Assembly: GCF_024609325.1 (NCBI RefSeq)
Contig: NZ_JANHMQ010000001.1
Span: forward strand, 124,001-188,000
Direction: 5' to 3'
Source: Geothrix fuzhouensis
Lineage (GTDB): Bacteria > Acidobacteriota > Holophagae > Holophagales > Holophagaceae
Length of the DNA stretch: 64,000 nucleotides
In this document: in pieces, positions 41,045 through 48,478 of the stretch
Numbering within the stretch: the stretch's first letter is position 1
How the letters are laid out: every line of letters begins with the position of its first letter
Position numbers and translations under genes: made by a program
The notes under the pieces: model-generated
Told to the model about the DNA's origin: nothing
Databases searched by the model: none
What the model saw: the letters and a program-made list of their open reading frames with translations, nothing else

Positions 41045-42766
41045 ATGAAAGTCATCGTCGCCAAGACTGCGGGGTTCTGCTGGGGCGTCAAGCGCGCCAT
41101 GGACGCGGTACTGGAAGCTTCCATGCGGAACGACGGCCGCACCGTCCAGACCTTGGGGCCCCTCATCCACAATCCCCAGGCGCTGGCCCTCATCGGCAAG
41201 CGGGGGGTGGCGGTGGCCGAGGCCCCGGACCAGGTCCAAGCCGGAACGGTGGTGATCCGTGCGCATGGCATCCCCATCCAGGATCTGCGCGGACTCAAGG
41301 AGCGCCAGGCCAAGGGCGAGCTGAAGATCGTGAACGCCACGTGCCCCGAGGTGGCCAAGGTCCACCACAAGATCAAGAAGTGGAGCCCCAAGGGCTACTT
41401 CACCGTGATTCTGGGCAGCCATGGCCATGCGGAAAGTTTGGCCCACCGCAGTTTTGCGGACAGTGGGTCGCTGATCGTGTCGAATATGGCCGAAGCCGAG
41501 GCCCTCACGGATGCACAGCTCAGGAAAGTGCTGGTGGTGGCCCAGACCACCTTCACCGTGAAGGACTACCACGCCATCACGGATTACATCCGGACCCGGG
41601 CCGTGGACGGAGTCTTTGAAAACACCATCTGCGAAGACACCTGGATGCGCCAGGACGAGGCCAAGGAACTGGCCCGCACGGTGGATACGGTGATTGTCGT
41701 GGGCGGCAAGACCTCCAGCAACACCAAGCATCTGGCCGAACTGGCCCACCACTACGGTAAGCCCGTGCAATACGTGGAGACCGCGGCGGAATTGGATCTG
41801 AAGGCTTTCACCGGCCGGGAAACCGTAGGCGTGCTGGCTGGTGCCTCCACGCCCACCTGGTTGGTGGACGAGGTGGTGGATGTGCTTGAGCAGTTGGGGG
41901 ACGGCCCGAGCCGCTGGCGCAGCTTCCTCCAGGCGGCCTTCGGCAGTTCTTCGCTGCTGGCCATGGGGGCGGGCTTCATGACCCTCGGTGTGCACAAGTG
42001 GCTGGGCTTGCCCCTGGGCTGGCGTTACCCACTCCTGGCGGGAACCTACGTACTGGCGATGTACCTGTTGACCCCCTACCTGGACCCGCTGGGGCTTGGC
42101 GCCAAGGGCCCAGCGCGGGCGCGGTTCCTAGAGCGTAATCGCAGCATCCTGCTGTCCGCGGGTCTGGTGGCCCTGACCCTCACGCTGGGACTGGCGGCCA
42201 CCCTGGGCCTGAAGGCTCTGGTCGTGGCAGTGGGGGCCTCCGTGGTGGGTGCGGGCTACAAGCGGCGCTTCCAGGTGGGCCGTCGCGTCTTCAGCCTGCG
42301 CAGCATCCCCGGCTCCAAGGATGTGGTGGTGGCCCTGGCGCTAGCCACGGTGGCGGTGATTATGCCGGTTTGGCAGGAGGGGCGGGTCTGGGACCTGCGC
42401 GCCTTCGCCGCCGTCTTCCTGGTGGGCGTCCTGGCGTTCGTCCGCACCGTCATCTACGAAATCCGGGACATGCAGAATGATCAGATCGTCGGCAAGGAGA
42501 CCCTGCCGATCCTCATGGGCAAAGCAGCCACCAAGGCGGTGCTGGTGGGATTGCTGGGCATCCTTCTGGCTGGGACTCTCTGGCTGACCTTCGACAACCG
42601 CCAGAATGGACATCCCCTGGCCGTGGCGCTGGTCCTGGTGGTCTGCGCCGCCTACCCGGTGCTGTATCTGTGGCTCTTCCATGAGCGCTTCACCGCCGGG
42701 AGGCACCGGTTCGAACTGAGCGTGGACCTGAGTTTCTGGCTGGTGGGCTTGCTGGCCATCGTGTAG
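41045..42766 (+). CDS. ispH: IspH (HMBPP reductase) fused to a UbiA-type membrane domain
   Basis: This is one uninterrupted 573-residue frame. Residues 1-282 form complete IspH, the [4Fe-4S] enzyme that makes IPP and DMAPP: cysteines C12 (G-F-C-W-G-V-K-R-A), C100 (N-A-T-C-P) and C196 (N-T-I-C-E-D-T), plus I-H-N-P, R-A-H-G, G-S-H-G-H-A-E and T-T-F. Residues 295-573 are eight or so hydrophobic helices of UbiA type, with the second Asp motif Y-E-I-R-D475-M-Q-N-D479 followed by G-K484-E-T-L-P. The first Asp motif region (about 341-360, Y-L-D-P-L-G-L-G-A-K-G-P-A-R-A-R) is degenerate. The second half may bind prenyl substrates or act as an anchor. Confidence 0.87.
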   Translation: MKVIVAKTAGFCWGVKRAMDAVLEASMRNDGRTVQTLGPLIHNPQALALIGKRGVAVAEAPDQVQAGTVVIRAHGIPIQDLRGLKERQAKGELKIVNATCPEVAKVHHKIKKWSPKGYFTVILGSHGHAESLAHRSFADSGSLIVSNMAEAEALTDAQLRKVLVVAQTTFTVKDYHAITDYIRTRAVDGVFENTICEDTWMRQDEAKELARTVDTVIVVGGKTSSNTKHLAELAHHYGKPVQYVETAAELDLKAFTGRETVGVLAGASTPTWLVDEVVDVLEQLGDGPSRWRSFLQAAFGSSSLLAMGAGFMTLGVHKWLGLPLGWRYPLLAGTYVLAMYLLTPYLDPLGLGAKGPARARFLERNRSILLSAGLVALTLTLGLAATLGLKALVVAVGASVVGAGYKRRFQVGRRVFSLRSIPGSKDVVVALALATVAVIMPVWQEGRVWDLRAFAAVFLVGVLAFVRTVIYEIRDMQNDQIVGKETLPILMGKAATKAVLVGLLGILLAGTLWLTFDNRQNGHPLAVALVLVVCAAYPVLYLWLFHERFTAGRHRFELSVDLSFWLVGLLAIV

Positions 42767-42823
42767 AACTTGCCCTTTCGTTAAGGGCTGCTAGCCTTGG
42801 GGCACCTTTTCAAGGAGAGTACC

Positions 42824-43111
42824 ATGCGTATGAAGTCTCTCGCCGTCCTAACCGCTACGGTCATGCTGGGCGCTGCCCTCGGCTGGGCCGCTGCCGCCGC
42901 GAGCTATCAGAAGACCGGCACCGTGAAGGAAGTGGGCCCGGACAGCTTCACCTTGGACCTCGGCAAGGAAGCCTGGCGCTTCTACACCGACAGTGGTACC
43001 GGCGGAAAGGAAGCCCTCAAGGTCGGCGACAAGGTGACCGTCACCTACAAGCAGGTGGCAACCAAGATCGAAGCCAAGGCTGCCGCCAAGGCTCCTGCAA
43101 AGAAGAAGTAG
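42824..43111 (+). CDS. Small exported Lys/Ala-tailed protein
   Basis: The product is 95 residues. A signal peptide (MRMKSLAVLTATVMLGAALGWAA-like, about 1-24) precedes a short beta-rich domain (T-G-T-V-K-E-V-G-P-D-S-F-T-L-D and K-V-G-D-K-V-T-V-T-Y), then an alanine/lysine tail ending in K-K-K. This resembles small periplasmic OB-fold-like proteins of unknown function. AAGGAGA precedes the ATG. A strong hairpin follows about 85 bp later. Confidence 0.7.
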   Translation: MRMKSLAVLTATVMLGAALGWAAAAASYQKTGTVKEVGPDSFTLDLGKEAWRFYTDSGTGGKEALKVGDKVTVTYKQVATKIEAKAAAKAPAKKK

Positions 43112-43195
43112 TCCATTCAGACGGAGGATGCTTCGGCCGCCTCGCGTATGGCCACAGGCCGTACCAAGAAGAAGTAGTTCCACCGCAGGTGGCAC

Positions 43196-43231
43196 CAGAG
43201 AAACGGGGCGCGGATGCGCCCCGTTTCTCTG
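43196..43231 (+). terminator. Strong hairpin terminator after the small exported gene
   Basis: CAGAGAAACGGGGCGC (43196-43211) pairs perfectly over 16 bp with GCGCCCCGTTTCTCTG (43216-43231) around GGAT. No U run follows, so it may act with another factor or as an RNA stabiliser. The SDR gene begins 19 bp later. Confidence 0.75.
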
Positions 43232-43250
43232 GGTGTGGAAAGATGGCTGC

Positions 43251-44081
43251 ATGCGGAACTGGGTCCTCATCACAGGTTGTTCGACAGGCATCGGGCGGGC
43301 CCTGGTGCCGCTCTGCCGCGCGTCCGGTTGGGGCGTGGTCGCCACGGCGCGGCGGGTGGAGACGCTGGCGGACCTTCCCCCGGGTGAAGACCTGCGCGTG
43401 CTGCCGCTTGATGTGACCGAGGCGGCCAGCATCGCTGCCGCAGTCACCGCCTGTGAAGATTTGTCCCTCAAGGCCCTGGTGAACAACGCCGGCTATGGCC
43501 AGGTAGGACCGCTTGAGCTTCTGCGCCCAGAGGAACTCCGCGCACAATTCGAAACAAATGTCATCGGCCTGCACCAAGTGACGAACGCCTTCCTGCCCCT
43601 GTTGCGGCGGGAACCCGGTGCGCGGATCCTCCAAGTGGCCTCCATGCTGGGACGCCTGTCCATCCCCCTGGCGGGCCCCTACAATGCCTCCAAGCATGCG
43701 GTGGTGGCCCTGGCGGAAAGCCTGCGCCTGGAGATCGGCGAGGAGGTGGCCGTGGTGCTGGTGGAGCCGGGCGCCATCCGCACGGAGTTCCGGGAGACGC
43801 TGACCAAGGCCTGGGGCGACCTACCCGAGCGGGCCCGCGGCACGCGCTACGAAGCCATCCTCGCCCGCTACCTGGCGGTGCGGAAGCATCAAAGCGAGCG
43901 CTTCGCCATGGATGCGGGGCGCTGCGCCGGGAAGATCCTGAAGGCCCTGGTCGCTGAACGTCCCCCGCGGCGCGTGGTCATCGGGCGGGATGCCTTCTGG
44001 GTGGGCAAGGTGAAGGCCCTCCTGCCCGCGGCCTGGTGGGAGGCGATCCTGCGCCGGGCCTACGGACTGAAGCGACCCTGA
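43251..44081 (+). CDS. Short-chain dehydrogenase/reductase (SDR)
   Basis: This 276-residue Rossmann-fold enzyme has V-L-I-T-G-C-S-T-G-I-G-R-A at the N-terminus for NAD(P), N-N-A-G-Y-G near residue 80, and the catalytic S...Y-x3-K arrangement with Y-N-A-S-K-H-A in the middle. It belongs to the classical SDRs of the oxidoreductase/retinol-dehydrogenase-like type. The substrate is unknown. The start ATG at 43251 has no strong ribosome site. It ends 24 bp before the repeated polA heads. Confidence 0.88.
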   Translation: MRNWVLITGCSTGIGRALVPLCRASGWGVVATARRVETLADLPPGEDLRVLPLDVTEAASIAAAVTACEDLSLKALVNNAGYGQVGPLELLRPEELRAQFETNVIGLHQVTNAFLPLLRREPGARILQVASMLGRLSIPLAGPYNASKHAVVALAESLRLEIGEEVAVVLVEPGAIRTEFRETLTKAWGDLPERARGTRYEAILARYLAVRKHQSERFAMDAGRCAGKILKALVAERPPRRVVIGRDAFWVGKVKALLPAAWWEAILRRAYGLKRP

Positions 44082-44105
44082 GGCGAGTCCTGCCAGACTG
44101 AGGGC

Positions 44106-44216
44106 ATGACCGAAGACCGCCTTTACCTGATCGACACCTTTGCCTTCATTTTCTCGGTATCCGCTGCGCGGATACGCGAGACCTCGCCGCTGGACCTGGA
44201 GGTGACCCGTGGCTGA
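44106..44216 (+). CDS. Mini-ORF 1 of the duplicated polA head
   Basis: This 36-codon frame starts ATG-ACC-GAA-GAC and encodes M-T-E-D-R-L-Y-L-I-D-T-F-A-F-I-F, essentially the first 16 residues of PolA, then continues into the spacer as S-V-S-A-A-R-I-R-E and ends at TGA. Its stop overlaps the next GTG start by GTGGCTGA. It is either a real leader peptide or a by-product of duplication. It differs from copies 2 and 3 at the start (ATGACC versus GTGGCT), so the array is not freshly made from one copy. Confidence 0.4.
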   Translation: MTEDRLYLIDTFAFIFSVSAARIRETSPLDLEVTRG

Positions 44217-44319
44217 GGACCGCCTTTATCTCATCGACACCTTTGCCTTCATCTTCTCGGTATCCGCTGCGCGGATACGCGAGACCTCGCCGCTGGACCT
44301 GGAGGTGACCCGTGGCTGA
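44209..44319 (+). CDS. Mini-ORF 2 of the duplicated polA head
   Basis: This is a second 36-codon frame, GTG-GCT-GAG-GAC, encoding M-A-E-D-R-L-Y-L-I-D-T-F-A-F-I-F then the same spacer-encoded tail S-V-S-A-A-R-I-R-E ending in TGA at 44317-44319. It has GGAGG before its GTG and overlaps the polA start by eight bases, so polA translation could be coupled to it. Whether it is translated is not known. Confidence 0.4.
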   Translation: MAEDRLYLIDTFAFIFSVSAARIRETSPLDLEVTRG

Positions 44320-47110
44320 GGACCGCCTTTATCTCATCGACACCTTTGCCTTCATTTTTCGAAGCTACTTTGCCAATCCGCGGTTGAAGAACGGCGCCGC
44401 CTACACCTTCACGCGCCTGGTGCTCCAGTTGCTGGAGAAGCACCAGCCCACGCACATCGCCTGCGTGTTCGACATGCCGGGGCCCACCTTCCGGCACGAG
44501 ATCTATCCTGAGTACAAGGCCAACCGCGCCGAGATGCCCGAGGATCTGCGTCCGCAGATCCCCATGATCCGCCAGCTGGTCGAGGCACTGAACATCCCCA
44601 TCGTGGAACTGTCGGGCTATGAGGCGGATGACGTGATGGGCACGCTGGCCCGGGAATCGGCGGCTCACGGCCTGCCGGCGGTCATCGTCAGCCCGGACAA
44701 GGACTTGCTGCAGCTCGTGGACGATAACCTCCAGATCCAGGTGCTGAACACCAAGGACGGCGAGATCTGGCATGACCGCGAGGGCGTGAAGACTCGCATG
44801 GGCGTGTGGCCCGAGCAGGTCGTGGATTTCCTCAGCCTGGTGGGCGACGCCTCCGACAACGTCAAAGGCGTGCCGGGCATTGGCGAGAAGGGTGCGGCCC
44901 TGCTGCTGGAGAAGTACGGCGCCCTGGACGGCGTCATCGCCGCGAAGGCGGAGCTGAAACCCAAGCAGCGCGAGGGCCTGGATGCCGCGGCCGAGTGGCT
45001 GGAGCTGACCAGGCGGCTCGTCACCGTGGTGACGGATTTGACGCTGCCTCTGCATCCCAAGGATCTGGTCTACCCCGGCGTGGACGAGGCCAAGGCTCGG
45101 GAGACCTTCAAGGCCCTGGGCTTCCAGACCCTCACAAAAGAGTTCACCCAGAGCGCCAAGCAAGCGGGCAACGAGCGGAAGTACCGAGCCGCGACCACCC
45201 TGGCGGACCTGGAAGCGGCCGTGGCCGCCTGCCGGGTCGCGGGCCGCTTCGGCCTTGACACGGAGACCACCAGCCTCGATCCCACGCGAGGTCATATCGT
45301 CGGTCTGAGCCTGGCTTGGGCGCCCAATGAGGGCCTCTACGTGCCTTTGGCCCACCTGAAGCCGGCCACCGCGGACACAGAAGGTTCCCTGCCGGGGCTG
45401 CTGCCAGACAGCGGCCTGCCCACAGCCCTGCTGGACCTGCGTGGAGACGCGGGGGCCTTCTTTGCCGAGCTGGCGCCCCACCTGGATCCCCGGAACGTGC
45501 CCTTCGTAGGGGCCCGGCGCGTCCTCGCCCCACTGTTCGCGGACCCCGCGGTGGGCAAGTGCGGCCAGAACCTCAAGTACGACCTCCAGGTGCTGGCCCG
45601 CCACGGTCTGCCGGTGGCGGGGTTGGCGGACGACAGCATGGTGCTGAGCTTCCTGCTGGAAAGCGGTGTCCGCCACAACCTGGACGACCTGTCCGTGCGC
45701 TTGTTGGATGTGAAGCCCATCGCCTTCGAGGAGGTGGTGGGGAAGGGCAAGGTGCAGAAGCGCTTCGACGAGGCCGAGTTCGAGCACGCTGTGCAGTACG
45801 CCGCGGAGGACGCCGATCTCGCGCTCCAGCTCTGCGACAAGCTGCGGACCATGCTCACGGACGACCGGTTGAAGCGGCTCTACGAAGAGGTGGATCTGCC
45901 CTTGGTGGATGCGCTGGCTGCCTTGGAAGGCCACGGAGTTCGACTTGATTTGGCCGTCCTTTCCCAACTCGCCGTGCGCATGCACGGCGAGCGCAAGCGC
46001 GCGGAAGCTCGCGTGACCGAACTCGCTGGCGAGCCCTTCAACCTGAACAGCCCCACCCAGCTGGGCGCCATCCTGTTTGGCAAGCTGGGCTACAAGCCCG
46101 TGAAGTACACTGGCAAGACCAAAGCGCCCAGCACGGACGAAGACGTACTCCAGGAACTGGCGGAGAAGCAGGGTGCCGAGATCGCCAGCGAACTGCTGCG
46201 CCACCGGCAGATGGTGAAGCTGCTGGGCACCTACGTGGAGGCCCTACCCCAGATGGTGAACCCCGTCACCGGGCGGGTGCACACGCGTCTGCATCAGGCG
46301 GCCGTAGCCTCGGGACGGCTGGCCTCCAGTGATCCCAACCTGCAGAACATCCCGATCCGCACCGAGGAAGGCCGCGCCATCCGGGGCGCCTTCGTGCCCG
46401 AGCCCGGCTGGGTGCTGCTGGACGCCGACTACAGCCAGATCGAACTGCGGGTGGTGGCGGCCTTGGCCCAGGATCCCGTGCTGCTGGGCGCCTTCGAGGC
46501 CGGCGAGGACATCCACCGTCGCACCGCCTCCGAGGTCTTCAACGTGCCCATGGATCAGGTCACCTCGGAGCAGCGCAGTGCGTCCAAGGCCGTCAACTTC
46601 GGCCTGCTCTACGGCCAGGGGGCCTTCGCCCTCGCTGCCAACATCGGCGTCAGCCAGAAGGAAGCCAAGGCCTTTATCGAGCGGTACTTCGAGCGCATGC
46701 CCAAGGTGGCCGCCTGGATCGAGCGCGCCAAGGAGCAGGCCCTGGCCGAGGGTCTGGTGCGCACCCACTGGGGCCGCATCCGGCGTATCCCGGAATTGGA
46801 GAGCCCCAACAAACAGTTCCAGGCCCAGGGCCTGCGCGAGGCGGTCAACACCATCGTGCAGGGCACCGCCGCGGACCTCATCCGCCGGGCCATGGTGCGC
46901 CTACACCATAGCCTCCGAGCAACAGGGCTTCGGGCGCGGCTGCTGCTGCAGGTCCATGACGAACTGCTGATGGAAGCGCCGCCAGAGGAAGTGGACCGCA
47001 CCTCGGCCCTGCTGAAGGAGGCCATGGAAGGCGCCGACGACCTGGGGGCCCTGGGCGTGAAGCTGGCGGCCGAGGTCCGCACTGGAGACAGCTGGCTGGC
47101 CTGCAAGTAG
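44312..47110 (+). CDS. polA: DNA polymerase I
   Basis: PolA fills gaps and removes RNA primers. The product is 932 residues. It has a 5'-3' exonuclease domain (about 1-290, with D-R-L-Y-L-I-D-T-F and E-A-D-D-V), a 3'-5' proofreading domain (about 300-490) that keeps D-T-E-T-T, N-L-K-Y-D and a Y-A-A-E-D final Asp, so it appears proofreading-competent, and the polymerase (D-A-D-Y-S-Q-I-E-L-R, the O helix R-S-A-S-K-A-V-N-F-G-L-L-Y-G-Q-G and V-H-D-E). Start is GTG 44312 with GGAGG six bases upstream, the third of three head copies. Two partial heads lie just before it. Confidence 0.96.
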   Translation: MAEDRLYLIDTFAFIFRSYFANPRLKNGAAYTFTRLVLQLLEKHQPTHIACVFDMPGPTFRHEIYPEYKANRAEMPEDLRPQIPMIRQLVEALNIPIVELSGYEADDVMGTLARESAAHGLPAVIVSPDKDLLQLVDDNLQIQVLNTKDGEIWHDREGVKTRMGVWPEQVVDFLSLVGDASDNVKGVPGIGEKGAALLLEKYGALDGVIAAKAELKPKQREGLDAAAEWLELTRRLVTVVTDLTLPLHPKDLVYPGVDEAKARETFKALGFQTLTKEFTQSAKQAGNERKYRAATTLADLEAAVAACRVAGRFGLDTETTSLDPTRGHIVGLSLAWAPNEGLYVPLAHLKPATADTEGSLPGLLPDSGLPTALLDLRGDAGAFFAELAPHLDPRNVPFVGARRVLAPLFADPAVGKCGQNLKYDLQVLARHGLPVAGLADDSMVLSFLLESGVRHNLDDLSVRLLDVKPIAFEEVVGKGKVQKRFDEAEFEHAVQYAAEDADLALQLCDKLRTMLTDDRLKRLYEEVDLPLVDALAALEGHGVRLDLAVLSQLAVRMHGERKRAEARVTELAGEPFNLNSPTQLGAILFGKLGYKPVKYTGKTKAPSTDEDVLQELAEKQGAEIASELLRHRQMVKLLGTYVEALPQMVNPVTGRVHTRLHQAAVASGRLASSDPNLQNIPIRTEEGRAIRGAFVPEPGWVLLDADYSQIELRVVAALAQDPVLLGAFEAGEDIHRRTASEVFNVPMDQVTSEQRSASKAVNFGLLYGQGAFALAANIGVSQKEAKAFIERYFERMPKVAAWIERAKEQALAEGLVRTHWGRIRRIPELESPNKQFQAQGLREAVNTIVQGTAADLIRRAMVRLHHSLRATGLRARLLLQVHDELLMEAPPEEVDRTSALLKEAMEGADDLGALGVKLAAEVRTGDSWLACK

Positions 47111-47264
47111 ATTTTGACGATCTGTAGGTCCGGAGAGCCGAAACTTGCCTTTTCGGTCGGAATTGTGATGGCGGTCGGAGCTCAAACCTAACGGGGAGGT
47201 CATGATTGGGCGGTCCCGGCGCGGCTTTGCGCCTGGGCAAGCCCCCTTCCCGCAGGAGCCGATC

Positions 47265-48383
47265 ATGAGCCAATACAACATCGCCTGGTTGCCCGGTGAC
47301 GGCGTGGGCGTCGAGGTCATGGAGGCGGCGAAGATCTGCCTGGATGCCCTGAAGTTCGACGCCGCCTACACCCACGGCGACATCGGCTGGGAGTTCTGGT
47401 GCAAGGAGGGGGAGTCCTTCCCCCAGCGCACCATCGACCTGCTCAAGAACAGCCACGCCGCCATGTTCGGCGCCATCACCTCCAAGCCCGTGAAGGATGC
47501 CGAGGCCGAGCTGATCCCCGAGCTGAAGGGCAAGGGGCTGATCTATCGCAGCCCCATCGTCCGCATGCGGCAGATGTTCGACCTCTACACCTGCCTGCGG
47601 CCCTGCAAGGCCTACCCGGGCAACCCGCTGAACTACAAGGAAGGCATCGACATGGTGATCTTCCGCGAGAACACGGAGGATCTCTATTCCGGCGTCGAGT
47701 TCGCCCCCGTTCCCGACGAGCTGAAGGACAGCCTGAAGCGGCTCAGCAAACCGTTCAGCCACTTCGCGGACCTGCCGGGCGACCAGTTCGCCATCACCTG
47801 CAAGATCAACACGGTGAAGGGCTGCGACCGCATCATCCGCGCCGCCTTCGAGTACGCGAAGACCTTCGGCTATCCCAAGGTCACGGTCATCCATAAGGCC
47901 AATGTGGTGCGGGCGACGGAAGGCATGTTCCTGGAGACCGGCAAGCGCATCGCCAGGGAATACCCCGGCATCCAGATGGACGACGCCAACGTGGACGCCA
48001 TCACCATGTGGATGCTGAAGAACCCGAAGAACTACGGCGTGATGGTGGCCACGAACCTCTTCGGCGACATCGTCAGCGACCTGGCGGCCCAGATGGTGGG
48101 TGGCCTTGGCTTCGGCTGCTCGGGCAACATCGGCGACAAGCTGGCGGTCTTCGAGCCCAGCCACGGCAGCGCGCCAAAGTATGCGGGCCAGTACAAGGTG
48201 AACCCCATCGCCACCATTCTCGCCGCCAAGATGATGCTGGATTGGCTGGGCGAGCCGGAGAAGGGCGCCCGCCTGGAAAAGGCCGTGGCCGCCGTCATCG
48301 CCGAAGGCCAGGTGCGCACCTACGACATGGGCGGCAGCGCCTCGACCCTCGACATGGGCGAAGCCATCGCGAAAAAACTTTGA
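47265..48383 (+). CDS. Isocitrate/isopropylmalate-type beta-decarboxylating dehydrogenase
   Basis: The enzyme has 372 residues of the ICDH/IPMDH fold. Motifs are W-L-P-G-D-G-V-G near the start, F-R-E-N-T-E-D-L-Y-S-G-V-E for substrate Arg/Tyr contacts, and F-E-P-S-H-G-S-A-P-K-Y-A-G as the NAD/metal region. The residues around the substrate gamma-group (S-P-I-V-R-M-R-Q-M-F-D-L-Y) resemble homoisocitrate-type more than isocitrate-type enzymes, so substrate is open: isocitrate, homoisocitrate, isopropylmalate or 3-methylmalate. GCAGGAG precedes the ATG. It is gene 1 of a cluster of five. A hairpin repeat follows directly. Confidence 0.85.
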   Translation: MSQYNIAWLPGDGVGVEVMEAAKICLDALKFDAAYTHGDIGWEFWCKEGESFPQRTIDLLKNSHAAMFGAITSKPVKDAEAELIPELKGKGLIYRSPIVRMRQMFDLYTCLRPCKAYPGNPLNYKEGIDMVIFRENTEDLYSGVEFAPVPDELKDSLKRLSKPFSHFADLPGDQFAITCKINTVKGCDRIIRAAFEYAKTFGYPKVTVIHKANVVRATEGMFLETGKRIAREYPGIQMDDANVDAITMWMLKNPKNYGVMVATNLFGDIVSDLAAQMVGGLGFGCSGNIGDKLAVFEPSHGSAPKYAGQYKVNPIATILAAKMMLDWLGEPEKGARLEKAVAAVIAEGQVRTYDMGGSASTLDMGEAIAKKL

Positions 48384-48387
48384 TTGA

Positions 48388-48460
48388 AACCGCAGATGAC
48401 GCAGATGCCGCAGATAAAAACCTCGAAATTCCATCTGCGAAATCTGCGTCATCTGCGGTT
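48388..48460. repeat. Inverted repeat, copy 1 (CGCAGAT family)
   Basis: A 28-bp arm starting AACCGCAGATGACGCAGAT (48388-48415) faces its reverse complement (48433-48460) with 2 mismatches and a 17-nt loop. Each arm contains three CGCAGAT words spaced 9 bp apart. It fills nearly the whole gap between the dehydrogenase and lyase genes. A closely related copy lies at 49376-49446. Confidence 0.9.
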
Positions 48461-48478
48461 AATCACTAAAGGTTTGTC

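Larger units (their letters stand above)
44106..44359 (+). repeat. Tandem triplication of the polA 5' end (103-nt period)
   Basis: Three 48-nt copies of the polA head (44106-44153, 44209-44256, 44312-44359) are separated by two identical 55-nt spacers (44154-44208, 44257-44311). Each spacer contains the palindrome GTATCCGC-TGC-GCGGATAC and a GGAGG six bases before the next GTG. Copies 2 and 3 are near identical, copy 1 is diverged at several codons. The period is 103 nt, not a multiple of three, so the first two copies fall out of frame and stop. Only the last copy enters the full polymerase. Confidence 0.93.

Noticed and set aside
41045-42766. IspH-UbiA fusion as a missed stop codon or sequencing frameshift
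   Set aside because: The frame is continuous, the linker is short and of normal codon usage, and no ribosome site or start codon of good quality occurs at the domain boundary around 41920.
44106-44311. Frameshifted or broken polA
   Set aside because: The two out-of-frame heads are extra copies; the third head opens an uninterrupted 932-codon polymerase with its own ribosome site.
44106-44311. Insertion sequence or self-splicing intron in polA
   Set aside because: The inserted unit is only 103 nt, has no terminal repeats with target duplication beyond the polA head itself, no transposase or maturase, and no intron domain structure that I can see.
44249-46204. 651-codon minus-strand frame opposite polA
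   Set aside because: polA motifs are complete on the plus strand; the antisense frame carries no domain.
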